64,000 nucleotides of DNA from Gp13-AA77 sp035946735 (GCA_035946735.1 DASYYZ010000130.1:1-64000); one strand, 5' to 3'. Shown: positions 17,398 through 26,467, counted from the stretch's first letter. Numbers and translations are program-made. The notes: a model not told the origin generated them from the sequence alone.

Positions 17398-18660
17398 TCA
17401 CACAAAGCGGGTGCGCTTCCACAGCAGGTAGCCGGCGAAGCCAAGGACGGTAAGGGTGGCTATCGACAGAACCGCCGCAGCCATGAGGTTCATTTCCAGG
17501 GCCGGCCGCCGGGCGGCAAGCCCGAGCCACAAAAACGCGCCCAGTGCCGCGGCCGCAATAAGCAGGTCCCATACCCGGCGGCGGGTCTTTTGATCTTGTT
17601 TGACCCGGGGCCCGGACTCTTCTCCAGCAAGAGCGGCCTCCACCTGGGCCGAATCCAGTCCATAACGCTCACACTCTCGCGCCACGGCTTCGCTTCGCGC
17701 CTTCTGCTCGCCCGCCGGTGCGGCAGCGCTGGAAATAGCAGCGGCGCCCGCGATCATCACCGCCGATCCGCCCAGCACCAGGATCCGCGTGGCGGGGTCC
17801 GCGCCCGAAAGTTCTCCGAACACCAGCGCGCCCCAGGCCAGGCCCCAAAGTTGATTGGTATTAGAAAGCGGGATACCCCGTCCGATGCCGATGTACTTGG
17901 CAGCGTACTGCTGGAACAGGTCACCAATCACCCAGCAGAATCCACCGAGAAAAAGCCAGAAGAGCGAGGGCCGTGCCTCGGCGATTCCGGCCGCCAGAGG
18001 CTGCCAGCCGCCCTCAAATGTGAGAGCCAGGATCAGGACCGTGACGACTTCACCCACGGTGAAAACGGTCACGAACGAGAGCGGATTCATGCCACTGAGG
18101 TACGCCTTGCGGTAGGGGATGTACATCGTACCCCAGAGCAGGGCAGCCCCAAAAGCTGCGGAAACGCCAGCAACTGGATGAGATGAAACGGTAGTGATTC
18201 CGTGAGAGGATGCGTAGCCGAGCAGGATGGCTCCGGCTACGATGGCCGCTGCTCCACCCGTCACCTTTGCCCATGTGGATGGGCCGCAGCCGCGCAGTTC
18301 ACGGAAGAACAAGTATCCCCACAGGACGCCGACCAGGCTGTTGGCGTTCCACAGGGGAAATGCGATGGAGAGTCCGACGTCACGAATCGCGAAAACAGTG
18401 AGCGTATTGGCAACTGCCCACAGCGCCCCCGCCAGGACTGCCCATACCATCAGATGCGGGCGCTGGCGTAAATCGGCGAAAACAAATCCGGTCCCCTTCA
18501 TTAGCGCGGGGAGAGTCCAGCGTCCCACGAAAACGCCCGTCACCATTCCGAGCGAAATCAGGAACGGAGAAAGGCCGGTAGTGACGAGCTTGGTGGGCGC
18601 TTCGGCCGCGCCCAGCCAAGCGCCCGCGCCGAAACCGCACACCACGCCCAGCCCGTGCAT
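17398..18660 (-). CDS. GRP/DMT-type sugar transporter with C-terminal extension
   Basis: Predicted 420-residue membrane protein. About ten hydrophobic helices cover residues 1-315 and recall the GRP (glucose/ribose porter) branch of the drug/metabolite transporters, for example the helices around LGMVTGVFVGRWTLPALM and LWGTMYIPYRKAYL. Beyond the transporter core is a hydrophilic stretch (KARSEAVARECERYGLDSAQ) and two more helices before the end, which ordinary GRP proteins of about 290 residues lack. The ATG at 18660 is preferred to 18711 since it begins directly with the first helix. Substrate unknown; related proteins are often annotated as multidrug DMT permeases. Confidence 0.65.
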   Translation of the reverse strand: MHGLGVVCGFGAGAWLGAAEAPTKLVTTGLSPFLISLGMVTGVFVGRWTLPALMKGTGFVFADLRQRPHLMVWAVLAGALWAVANTLTVFAIRDVGLSIAFPLWNANSLVGVLWGYLFFRELRGCGPSTWAKVTGGAAAIVAGAILLGYASSHGITTVSSHPVAGVSAAFGAALLWGTMYIPYRKAYLSGMNPLSFVTVFTVGEVVTVLILALTFEGGWQPLAAGIAEARPSLFWLFLGGFCWVIGDLFQQYAAKYIGIGRGIPLSNTNQLWGLAWGALVFGELSGADPATRILVLGGSAVMIAGAAAISSAAAPAGEQKARSEAVARECERYGLDSAQVEAALAGEESGPRVKQDQKTRRRVWDLLIAAAALGAFLWLGLAARRPALEMNLMAAAVLSIATLTVLGFAGYLLWKRTRFV

Positions 18661-18744
18661 CGAACGCTCGCGGGTGGATCCGCCAATGACGGGCTCGGAT
18701 GCGGCTCGCAATTGTGTTTATTCGGGGCTGAAGGTGCTCCGCAG

Positions 18745-19257
18745 CTACTTGTGAGCGTCCTTAAGACCCGTTTGAATCTCCGCGATCGCAGCCTTGGTTT
18801 CGTCCAATCCGCCAACCCTCTTCCCGTCGTATATGCGCAAGGCTTCGTTAAAGTGCACTTCAGCCTGCTGCAAAAGCTTCAGCGCGCCCTCCATGTGAGG
18901 GAACTGCTTGCCGGCGGTAGAGGGCGTCTCCGGTACGGCCTGATTGCGAGGCGCGTTAGGGTGGGCCGCAAGGTACGCGTCCATTGCCTTCTGGGCATCG
19001 GCGATGGCGGCGTTGACATCCTGGATAGCCTTCTCCCGGTGACCGGCGAATACCGGTTCGCCCTGTTGAAGTTCCGTCAGAGCTGCCTTAAGGTATCCCA
19101 TGGCCGCGTCCATGTGCGGGAAAACCACAGCCTCTTTGCCCCCCTTGGCGTGTTGAGGCGCACCGAGTGCGCTTGCGACCGTCAGCAGAGCGAGGGCTGC
19201 CAGAGCCAACAGCACGAGTCTTCCATTAGAGAGAAATGACTGTCGTTGATTTTGCAC
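18745..19257 (-). CDS. Secreted protein with duplicated FPHM helical module
   Basis: The 170-residue product has a signal peptide (LVLLALAALALLTVASALGA) and a mature part made of two similar helical modules. The first starts VFPHMDAAMGYLKAA near residue 45 and the second QFPHMEGALKLLQQAE near residue 117; each continues with an amphipathic helix rich in Ala, Asp and Lys. This looks like an internal duplication. No domain is recognised and no cofactor motif is seen. AGGAGG lies about 8 bases before the ATG, which supports this start. It is probably periplasmic. Confidence 0.65.
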   Translation of the reverse strand: MQNQRQSFLSNGRLVLLALAALALLTVASALGAPQHAKGGKEAVVFPHMDAAMGYLKAALTELQQGEPVFAGHREKAIQDVNAAIADAQKAMDAYLAAHPNAPRNQAVPETPSTAGKQFPHMEGALKLLQQAEVHFNEALRIYDGKRVGGLDETKAAIAEIQTGLKDAHK

Positions 19258-19367
19258 TTTTCGAACCTCCTTTTTAGCGCTCGGCTTTCGCCGGCAAAGA
19301 TTGACCCGCTCCGGGCCATACTTCTCTTAACGCAAGCGCGGATTGCGCCTCTGCAAGACACGCTCGA

Positions 19368-19478
19368 CTAGACTCCAAGCCGCAGTCCGACGAGCAGCAC
19401 AATCCCGAACCCCAAAACGATCGCCGGGACCCAGAAGTGAACATCCGTCAGAACGGCCCTCCAAGAGATTTTACTCAA
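19368..19478 (-). CDS. 36-residue single-span membrane protein
   Basis: A short frame follows the PLP-enzyme gene by 33 bp. With TTG as start it encodes MSKISWRAVLTDVHFWVPAI and then a strongly hydrophobic stretch VLGFGIVLLVGLRLGV before TAG. AAGGAG at 19490-19495 is 11 nt upstream of the start, slightly distant but acceptable. The composition (charged N-terminus, one clear membrane helix, an abrupt end) is that of a small inner-membrane protein. Function unknown; it may modulate a neighbour or a membrane complex. Confidence 0.5.
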   Translation of the reverse strand: MSKISWRAVLTDVHFWVPAIVLGFGIVLLVGLRLGV

Positions 19479-19511
19479 GCCCTCAGCTTCTCCTTGGGAG
19501 CCAAATCGCAC

Positions 19512-20690
19512 TCAGAAGGCGAGCGCCTGGCCGAGATCTTCAAGCAGATCTTCAGCCGCCTCCACGCCAACTGATAGACGTACCAAGCCGTCCGTCACGC
19601 CCATCGCCACGCGCTGCTCGCGCGGAACAGCCCGGTGGCTGGTGGAAGCCGAGTGTACGATCAGCGAGCGAGTGTCCCCAAGACTTGCAGCGCGCGCAAA
19701 AATCTTAACCCGATCCATCACCTGCTTCCCGCCCTCGTAGCCGCCTTTCACTTCGAAGCTTACCATGGCGCCGAAGTCCTTCATCTGCTTTTCAGCGAGC
19801 TTATGGCCCGGATGGCCCTCCAGACCGGGATAGTTGACGTGCTCAATCTTCGCATGCCCCGCCAGGAACAGGGCGATCTCGCGGGCGTTGGCGCACTGAG
19901 CCGGCACGCGCAGATGGAGCGTCTTGATGCCGCGCAGGATCAGCCAGGCGTTGAAGGGGCTCATCACGCAGCCGAAATCGCGAAACACTTCATGCAGCAG
20001 GTTGGAGATGTACTCCCTGGGGCCGACGATGGCACCGCCCATGGCATCACCATGACCGCACAGATACTTGGTTGCGGAATGTACAACCACCGTAATTCCG
20101 AGCTTCAGCGGCTGCTGGAGCACTGGGCTCGCGAAGGTGTTGTCAATCATGGTGGGAATCCCGCGCGACCGGCCCAGGGCTGCGAGGCTGCTGAGATCCA
20201 GAATGTCCAGCACGGGATTGGTGGGGGATTCCAGGTAGATTAGGCGGGTATTGTCTTTGATCGCGCGCTCGAATTCGTCAACTTCGGTGGAAGGCACAAA
20301 GGTGGTGGAAGCTCCCATTCGTGGCAGCTTTGTATTCAGAAAATTGTAGGCTGCGCCGTAAAGCGAGCGCGACGCTACCACGTGGTCGCCCGCTTTGATG
20401 TAGCCCATGATGGCCGTCGAAATGGCGGCCATGCCGGTGGCCGCGGCAAGCGCCGCTTCCCCGCACTCGAGCGCCGCCAGCTTCTCTTCGAGGGCGTGAA
20501 TGGTGGGATTCCCGTAACGAGTGTACATGTACCCGGGCTTCTCACCGCCGTAAACCGCTGCCATCTCGTCGGAATCCGCCGCGGCGAAGGTGGTGGACTG
20601 GTAGATGGGGGTGTCGAGGGCACCGGTGAGCGGACAGATGCCCTCCCCCGCGTGCACGGCTAGCGTGGCGAATCGATGTAGATGGCTCAT
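19512..20690 (-). CDS. PLP-dependent Cys/Met metabolism enzyme (cystathionine gamma-synthase/lyase family)
   Basis: Predicted 392-residue cytoplasmic enzyme of fold-type I. Signatures are TPIYQSTTFAA, YTRYGNPT (phosphate-binding), ATGMAAISTAIMGY, MIDNTFASP, and the PLP lysine in HSATKYLCGHGDAMGG; the C-terminus has SLGDTRSLIVHSASTSH and DGLVRLSVGVE. The order and length match MetB/MetC/MetZ/methionine gamma-lyase enzymes, which share these motifs, so the exact reaction (O-acylhomoserine sulfhydrylation, cystathionine synthesis or gamma-elimination) is not decided here. It begins about 70 bp downstream of the phosphatidyltransferase gene on the same strand. Confidence 0.88.
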   Translation of the reverse strand: MSHLHRFATLAVHAGEGICPLTGALDTPIYQSTTFAAADSDEMAAVYGGEKPGYMYTRYGNPTIHALEEKLAALECGEAALAAATGMAAISTAIMGYIKAGDHVVASRSLYGAAYNFLNTKLPRMGASTTFVPSTEVDEFERAIKDNTRLIYLESPTNPVLDILDLSSLAALGRSRGIPTMIDNTFASPVLQQPLKLGITVVVHSATKYLCGHGDAMGGAIVGPREYISNLLHEVFRDFGCVMSPFNAWLILRGIKTLHLRVPAQCANAREIALFLAGHAKIEHVNYPGLEGHPGHKLAEKQMKDFGAMVSFEVKGGYEGGKQVMDRVKIFARAASLGDTRSLIVHSASTSHRAVPREQRVAMGVTDGLVRLSVGVEAAEDLLEDLGQALAF

Positions 20691-20761
20691 GGGGACATTG
20701 TGACAGTCAAGAGTCGAACGTTCAAAGTCAAAAGTTTCGGAAAGACGCTCCGAACTCGCTC

Positions 20762-21394
20762 CTACTCGATCTTGACGCGGACCTTCACTTTAGGTCCCTC
20801 TCCCGACAACGCCGGGCCCGCGCTGTCGGCAGGTTCCGCTGGCGCCGCCAATCCAAAACGGTGGCGCGCCAAGAACAGATAATGAAGGCCCGAGGCCGCG
20901 GCGAGCGCCGCCGTGAGGTCGATGAGAGGGTGCAGAAGCAGATGCGGAAGGAGCGGCGGCCGGACGCGCACCGCGAGTGCGGTAATGACGGTTCCGACCT
21001 GGGCTGCGGTTGAAGCCTTGCCGAGAAAGCTGGGTGGAAAAGGACGGTACCCTGCCACCAGGCTGATGACGCTGGCCGTGAGCAGGATTCCCGCGTCACG
21101 GCTGATCACCACAATGGTGATCCACCATGGCAATGCGCTGCGAAACGCCAACGCCAGGTAAGCGGTGGTCATCAGCACCTTGTCCGCAATCGGATCGAGC
21201 GCCACTCCGAGCGCGGTCTGGTGATGGAAGGTGCGCGCCACGAAGCCGTCCGCGGCGTCAGAAACCGCGGCAACACCCAGCACGATCAGCGCCGCCAGAT
21301 CATGCCCCTCCACTACCAGGATCGCGAAAACGGGCACAAAAACCAGGCGGAGGATGGTGATTTCGTTAGCGGGGCTTAGAACGCGAGATGGCAT
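20762..21394 (-). CDS. CDP-alcohol phosphatidyltransferase (PgsA-like)
   Basis: Predicted 210-residue inner-membrane enzyme of the CDP-alcohol phosphatidyltransferase family. The catalytic signature D-x2-DG-x2-AR-x8-G-x3-D-x3-D is complete in SDAADGFVAR followed by ALGVALDPIADK. Several membrane helices flank it, and the C-terminus is a hydrophilic Pro/Ala/Lys-rich tail. N-terminal NEITILRLVFVP is typical of phosphatidylglycerophosphate synthase, but cardiolipin-type members also look like this, so PgsA is likely rather than certain. ATG 21394 is the first true ATG; the frame opens at a TTG at 21409. Confidence 0.8.
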   Translation of the reverse strand: MPSRVLSPANEITILRLVFVPVFAILVVEGHDLAALIVLGVAAVSDAADGFVARTFHHQTALGVALDPIADKVLMTTAYLALAFRSALPWWITIVVISRDAGILLTASVISLVAGYRPFPPSFLGKASTAAQVGTVITALAVRVRPPLLPHLLLHPLIDLTAALAAASGLHYLFLARHRFGLAAPAEPADSAGPALSGEGPKVKVRVKIE

Positions 21395-21529
21395 TGGGGT
21401 CGAGGCCAATATAGCGAGCGTGTTTGAAGCCTGTCAAACGCGAGTTGTGCCGCAAGCATAGCTCACGGTTGGCTTCGGACGCGTCGACTTTGAAGATTCT
21501 TCAACCAGCGGTGCTAAAATCGGATCGAG

Positions 21530-22327
21530 ATGCCCAGCCTTCAACACCAGGCCGTCCAGGAGCAGTTTACGCGTACGGCAGAGGCCTTTTCGGTATCCGC
21601 CCGGCGGGACACAGCGGAGGTCCTGGCGCAGCGACTTGAGTTTGCAGAGCTCGCCGCCGGCCAACGCCTGCTCGATGTCGCTTGCGGACCCGGCGCGTTC
21701 GTGCTTGCGGCTGCACCTCGGGTCCGGTTTGCGCGCGGTCTTGACCTGACGGCCGAAATGCTGCGGCAGGCCAGCCGCTTCCAGCAGGAGCATGGCATTA
21801 CGAATGCTTCCTTCGATCGCGGTGATGCGCAGCACCTGCCTTACGCTTCAGGCGCCTTCGACGTTGTGTCCTGTCAGTTTGCTTTCCATCATCTGCCCAA
21901 TCCAGAAGCTGCCTTTCGTGAGATGCTGCGCGTGGCCAAGCCTGCCGGGCGCCTCTTCATCGTGGATTCGGTCGGCCCCGAGGACAGCGCCAAGGCCGAA
22001 GTGTACGACCAGATCGAGCGGCTGCGCGATCCCTCGCACACCACCACGTTCAGCCTGGCGGCGATGCGCGGTCTGTTTGCAAGCAAGGGAGTGGAGATCG
22101 CCAAGGAGAGCGTTCGCGATCGAGCTCGCTCGTTCAATCAATGGATGCTGCGCGCCGGAGCCGAGCCGCCAGAGGCCCGCTACCAGGCCACGCGGCGGGC
22201 GATGGAAGAATCGATCCCGGGGGACCGGGCGGGTTTCTCACCGCGAGCCTCCGGCGACGATCTGACCATTATCCATCAAGAGGGTATGTTTCTGGTTGGG
22301 AGGCGCGGGGATCGAATCTCCCACTGA
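21530..22327 (+). CDS. UbiE-like SAM-dependent methyltransferase
   Basis: Predicted 265-residue methyltransferase. Motif I reads LLDVACGPGAFVLAAA, motif post-I GLDLTAEML, and a later FDVVSCQFAFHHL then GRLFIVDSVGPED. This is the Methyltransf_11/UbiE type acting on quinones, sterol-like lipids or small molecules; the substrate is unknown. Upstream TTGAAG (21490-21495) and TAAAAT (21515-21520) are spaced 19 bp, so a weak promoter is possible, which would place transcription almost at the ATG. Only a weak ribosome-binding site is visible. Confidence 0.8.
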   Translation: MPSLQHQAVQEQFTRTAEAFSVSARRDTAEVLAQRLEFAELAAGQRLLDVACGPGAFVLAAAPRVRFARGLDLTAEMLRQASRFQQEHGITNASFDRGDAQHLPYASGAFDVVSCQFAFHHLPNPEAAFREMLRVAKPAGRLFIVDSVGPEDSAKAEVYDQIERLRDPSHTTTFSLAAMRGLFASKGVEIAKESVRDRARSFNQWMLRAGAEPPEARYQATRRAMEESIPGDRAGFSPRASGDDLTIIHQEGMFLVGRRGDRISH

Positions 22328-22353
22328 TTCCGGCCGTCTCATCGAGGTGAACA

Positions 22354-23340
22354 ATGGCACCGTCCTGGACTCGCCGTACGTTTCTTGAATCCTCATTGGC
22401 GGCGTGCCTGCCGCTCGCGGTTGCCGATCGGACTGGTCTTGCCGCAGTCGAAGCGGATCCCGGCGCGCACGGCTGGAAGCTTGGCATCATCACCGATGAA
22501 ATCACGCAGAAGCTTGCAACCGCCGTCGAGTTCATCTCGAGCTATCAACTTCACTACTGCGAGCTGCGCGAGATTTGGGATCACAACATCATGAACCTGA
22601 GCGCGGCGCAGATCGACGAGGCGCGCAAAATCATTGAGGATCACGGCCTCATCGTGAGCGATATCGGCTCCCCGATCTTCAAGTGGAATCTACCCCAGAT
22701 GCCCGCCAAGGCTGAGAAGCGCGACACCTTCAACGCCAGCTTTGGCGAGAACGATCGCGATACGCTGCTCAAGAAGTCCTTCGAGCTTGCGCACACTCTT
22801 GGGAGCCACAAGGTTCGCGTCTTCAGCTACTGGCGCGTCGAAGCGCCCGACAAGGCCTATCCTTATGTGCGCGATTCCCTGGCTCGTGCCGCCGAGGTGG
22901 CTGCGCGTGAAGAGATCGTGCTGGTGCTGGAGAACGAGCACACGTGCAACATCGGTACGGGCGTGGAACTCGGAAGGATTCTCACCGACATCAAGTCGCC
23001 CAGCTTCAAGGCTAACTGGGATCCCGGTAACGCGGTGATGCTCGGAGAGGTCCCCTTCCCGCACGGTTACGAGGCCGTGCGCGCGAACGACGTGAAGCGC
23101 ATAGGCCACATGCACGTCAAGGACGCGCGAAAGGATGCGATGGGTAAGATCGAGTGGGCTCCCGTAGGAGGAGGATTCATCGATTGGCGCGGTCAGTTCG
23201 AAGCCCTCAAGCGCGACGGGTACGATCAGACGCTTTCACTAGAGACTCACTACCGGCGCAAGGATGGAAACACGCTGGAGAGCACCCGGGAGTCCCTGAG
23301 CGGGCTGCTGAAGATCATTCAAGCTGTGCCCAGGGTTTAG
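22354..23340 (+). CDS. Tat-exported sugar phosphate isomerase/epimerase-like TIM-barrel protein
   Basis: Predicted 328-residue xylose-isomerase-like TIM barrel. A twin-arginine signal (WTRRTFLESSLAACLPL) precedes the mature domain. Barrel landmarks are GIITDEIT, YCELREIW, VSDIGSPIF, VLVLENEHTCN, ANWDPGNAVM, HMHVKDAR and LSLETHY, which supply the Glu, Asp and His metal ligands usual in this fold. Such Tat-exported members are numerous in Acidobacteriota and Planctomycetota; substrate unknown, probably a sugar or inositol derivative. The ATG lies 26 bp past the methyltransferase stop. Confidence 0.82.
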   Translation: MAPSWTRRTFLESSLAACLPLAVADRTGLAAVEADPGAHGWKLGIITDEITQKLATAVEFISSYQLHYCELREIWDHNIMNLSAAQIDEARKIIEDHGLIVSDIGSPIFKWNLPQMPAKAEKRDTFNASFGENDRDTLLKKSFELAHTLGSHKVRVFSYWRVEAPDKAYPYVRDSLARAAEVAAREEIVLVLENEHTCNIGTGVELGRILTDIKSPSFKANWDPGNAVMLGEVPFPHGYEAVRANDVKRIGHMHVKDARKDAMGKIEWAPVGGGFIDWRGQFEALKRDGYDQTLSLETHYRRKDGNTLESTRESLSGLLKIIQAVPRV

Positions 23341-23390
23341 GACCGCGCTGCCTCGTAACTACCGTGACGCGCTACCGGCCTGCGGGTCGC

Positions 23391-25673
23391 TTACCGTGCG
23401 CCATCGGACTTATGCGGTCGACGGGATCCATTCGTTCCCCGGCGCTTGCCGCCCGAGGACTTGAGTCCCGTCTTCTGCTTTACCTCTGAACCCTGATGAG
23501 TCAGAAAGAACTGCTGCGCGTTCAGAGCACCGGCCTTTTCACGGCCGAGGCTCCTCGAATAGCGGCCATCGCTGCCGAGAAAGCGCACCTTGGCTTCGTC
23601 CCGCCAGAAGGTGTCCAGAACGTCCTTGAGACGGGAGACCAGCTTCGGATCCTGCACCGGGAAGACGATTTCCACCCGATGATCGAGGTTGCGGCGCATC
23701 AGGTCCGCGCTGCCGAGGTAAATTTCCTCCGCTCCGCCGTTGCAAAAATAATAGATGCGGCTGTGCTCCAGGAACCGTCCCACGATGCTGGCCACACGGA
23801 TATTTTCGCTCACTCCCGCTACGCCAGGCCTCAGGCAGCACACACCGCGCACCAGCAGATCGACCTTGACGCCGGCTTGGGATGCTCGATAAAGCAGCTT
23901 GATCATCTGCGGATCTTCGAAGGCATTGATCTTGAGCATCAAGTGGCCCTGCCCGCCCTTTTGCTGCACGTCGATCTCGCGCTCGATCAGCGCTTGCAGA
24001 CGGGGACGTAATTCCACTGGCGCCGCCATGATCTTGCGCCATTCGTGTTCCGGGGCGTAGCTGGTAAGGTAGTTGAAGAAGGGGGTGGCGTCGGCGGCGA
24101 TCTCTTCGTTCGCAGTCAGCAGGCCGAAGTCCGTGTAAAGGCGGGCCGTGGTGGGATTGTAGTTGCCGGTTCCGAGGTGCACGTAGCGGCGAATAGTGTC
24201 GCCTTCCTGGCGCACCACCAAAGCGATTTTGGAATGCACTTTGAGACCAATGAGGCCATACACGACGTGGACCCCGGCATCTTCCAGCATTCGCGCCCAC
24301 TCGATGTTGCTTTCTTCATCAAAGCGCGCCTTCAGTTCCACCAGCACCGCCACCTGCTTGCCGTTCTCGATCGCTTCCAGCAGGGCCGCTACGACGGGTG
24401 AATTCCGGCCCACGCGGTATAAGGTCATCTTGATGGCCAGCACGTCCTTGTCCTGAGCCGCCCGGCGCAGAAACTCAACGATGGGCTGAAAGGACTCAAA
24501 GGGATGGTGCAGGAGAATATCCTCCCGGCGGATGGCGGCGAAGATATCCTCCTCGGCGTTGGCGCCGAGGGCCGCCGGCGTCGCCGGCACAAACGGCGGG
24601 TCCTTCAGATCGGGCCGGTCGAAGTTGTAGAGTTCCATCAATCGCAGAAGACCGATGGGCCCCTCGATGCGGTAGACGTCGTCCGGGTCGATCTCGATGT
24701 TGCTGGTGAGAATCTCCAGGATCTTGTCGGGCGTGTTGGAGTCGACTTGCAGGCGGACGGCCGAGTTGAAGCGCCGCTTCCTCATCGCCTCCTCGACGCT
24801 CTCCAGCAGATCGTCGCTCTCCAATTCCTGGATGGCGACCTCGGCATCGCGGATCACGCGAAACGGATAAGCGCCGAGCACCTCCATGCCCGGAAAGAGC
24901 AGGCCCAGATTGGCCGCGATCACCTGTTCCAGCCAGATGAATGAACCAGTGGCGGGCGCGACCGCCGGCGTCTTTCGCGTTGCCGTCTCGAGCAGCACCA
25001 ACTGCGCCAGCGTGTCCGGAATCTTGAGGCGTGCGAAATGCTCCACGCCCTGCCGGTCCGCGACCGCCACTGCCAGGTTCAGGCTGCGGTTCGAAATATG
25101 CGGAAAGGGCCGGCCAGGGTCTAAAGCGAGCGGCGTCAGCACAGGAAAGACGCTCTTGACGAAGTAGTCGTTCAGGTTTGCGCGCGATTCGTCGTCCAGC
25201 GCTGCGAAGTCGGGAATTCTGATGCCTTCGCGCTCGAGCGCCGGCAGAATCTCCCGGCGCAGCACCGCATGAGCGTCCTCAGACAGGCCCCGCACCTGCT
25301 CGCGGATCAAACGAAGCTGCTCCGACGCCCGGCGGCCGTCGATTCCGGCCTCGGGGCTCCCGCTCGCCACCTGTTTCTGCAGGGCTGCCACGCGTACCAT
25401 GAAGAACTCGTCAAGATTCGAGCTCACGATGGCGAGGAATTTCGCTCGCTCCAGCAGCGGATTCGACGGGTCCTGCGCTTCCTCGAGAACCCTTCTCTGG
25501 AACTCGAGCAGACTCAACTCGCGATTGATGTAGAGTTCGGGGCTGTCAAGATCGGGAGGGTCCAGGGTGGCGGCGGCCGCGGATGCGGCGCTCGGGCTTG
25601 GCGCCGGGACAGGATCTTTCTTGGAAGCAGGAGCCACCGCCTCGCGGACTCTTACCGTGCTCATATGGGCCAT
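23391..25673 (-). CDS. ppk1: Polyphosphate kinase 1
   Basis: Predicted 760-residue enzyme forming polyphosphate from ATP. After a Pro/Ala/Ser-rich leader come the N-terminal domain (YINRELSLLEFQRRVLEEA, IVSSNLDEFFMVRVA), the head domain and the two PLD-like catalytic domains with YVHLGTGNYNPTTARLYTDF containing the autophosphorylated histidine, and later FCNGGAEEIYLGSADLMRRN. The frame is open to 26474, but the additional residues lack homology and overlap two small plus-strand genes; ATG 25673 (MAHMSTVRV) has AGG about 5 nt upstream, with 25664 as an alternative. The tail past the last domain is basic. Confidence 0.93.
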   Translation of the reverse strand: MAHMSTVRVREAVAPASKKDPVPAPSPSAASAAAATLDPPDLDSPELYINRELSLLEFQRRVLEEAQDPSNPLLERAKFLAIVSSNLDEFFMVRVAALQKQVASGSPEAGIDGRRASEQLRLIREQVRGLSEDAHAVLRREILPALEREGIRIPDFAALDDESRANLNDYFVKSVFPVLTPLALDPGRPFPHISNRSLNLAVAVADRQGVEHFARLKIPDTLAQLVLLETATRKTPAVAPATGSFIWLEQVIAANLGLLFPGMEVLGAYPFRVIRDAEVAIQELESDDLLESVEEAMRKRRFNSAVRLQVDSNTPDKILEILTSNIEIDPDDVYRIEGPIGLLRLMELYNFDRPDLKDPPFVPATPAALGANAEEDIFAAIRREDILLHHPFESFQPIVEFLRRAAQDKDVLAIKMTLYRVGRNSPVVAALLEAIENGKQVAVLVELKARFDEESNIEWARMLEDAGVHVVYGLIGLKVHSKIALVVRQEGDTIRRYVHLGTGNYNPTTARLYTDFGLLTANEEIAADATPFFNYLTSYAPEHEWRKIMAAPVELRPRLQALIEREIDVQQKGGQGHLMLKINAFEDPQMIKLLYRASQAGVKVDLLVRGVCCLRPGVAGVSENIRVASIVGRFLEHSRIYYFCNGGAEEIYLGSADLMRRNLDHRVEIVFPVQDPKLVSRLKDVLDTFWRDEAKVRFLGSDGRYSRSLGREKAGALNAQQFFLTHQGSEVKQKTGLKSSGGKRRGTNGSRRPHKSDGAR

Positions 25674-25913
25674 CGTACCTGAGGTGTCTCCAGGCTGCAA
25701 ACACAGCAAGTCTTTAGGGTACAGCCTGCCGCATCCTGCCAGGTTTCGCCCGCGACTGTCCGCAGAGGGCTGGCCCTCCACCCGGCATCGACACTGCCGA
25801 TCGTGGTGTGAAGAGGCAGATCTGAAACAGCGGGGTGCGTTACCCGGCTGGACTCGCGGGTGGCAGCCGACCCACGCCCCGTCCAGCCTCGAATGATACA
25901 ATGAGGGTCGAGG
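25674..25913. other. Gap between ppk1 and two small genes
   Basis: Some 240 bp between divergent genes. No promoter box stands out on either strand, and the open frame on the minus strand through this region has no coding signature that I recognise. Confidence 0.5.
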
Positions 25914-26108
25914 ATGGGCCGCAACAAGGACCTGAACAACAGAATCGCCGGCTATGAAAAGATCGTCGCGAGACATGAGGACAAGATTCAGGCAGAGCTT
26001 GCGAAAGAAACTCCCAACGAATTTCGGATCCAAGGCTGGAAGCGCGAAATTCGAGTTTGGCGAGGAATGATCGCGCGTTTGTCTCGGCGGCTGAAACGGG
26101 ACTGGTGA
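25914..26108 (+). CDS. Small basic helical protein, first of an overlapping pair
   Basis: A 64-residue protein, predicted almost wholly helical and basic (LNNRIAGYEKIVARHEDKI, then REIRVWRGMIARLSRRLKRD). No family recognised. GAGG just ahead of the ATG may serve as ribosome-binding site. Its stop TGA overlaps the next start (TGATG), implying translational coupling. Possible coiled-coil interaction with the partner protein is inference. Confidence 0.5.
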   Translation: MGRNKDLNNRIAGYEKIVARHEDKIQAELAKETPNEFRIQGWKREIRVWRGMIARLSRRLKRDW

Positions 26109-26353
26109 TGCATATGAACACCAAGACAGTTCCAGATCTCGTAACAATCGAGGGAATGCTTGATGAAGTCGAGGAGTACGCTCGCGAGATCGCTGCCTCC
26201 CGGTGCAAGCTAAAACGAAATGCCATCGGGAGCGCCGCCTACAATGACCTTTTACCGCAGCTTTCCGTGCAACTCGACGTTTTGAGACTGAAGGCCAAAC
26301 ATGCGTCGCAGGCGCTTGAGGGGTACCAGGATTCGCTTCCCGAGGATGGCTAG
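26108..26353 (+). CDS. Small helical protein, second of an overlapping pair
   Basis: An 81-residue protein that begins MHMNTKTVPDLVTIEGMLDE and appears helical and amphipathic throughout, including LPQLSVQLDVLRLKAKHAS. No family recognised. It starts on the last A of the preceding TGA. An open frame begins upstream at 26057 but this internal start gives the coupled arrangement. It ends about 115 bp before the promoter of the cobalamin-regulated gene. Confidence 0.5.
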   Translation: MHMNTKTVPDLVTIEGMLDEVEEYAREIAASRCKLKRNAIGSAAYNDLLPQLSVQLDVLRLKAKHASQALEGYQDSLPEDG

Positions 26354-26467
26354 CACGCCGCCTGCTGTTGTTTGCCCCACTACTAGACCAGGTCTCGCCT
26401 TGACGCCCGCCCGAAAGCTTCCAACGTGCCGTACCTAACCTGGCGGATCTCGGCTTATCTCTGTCTC

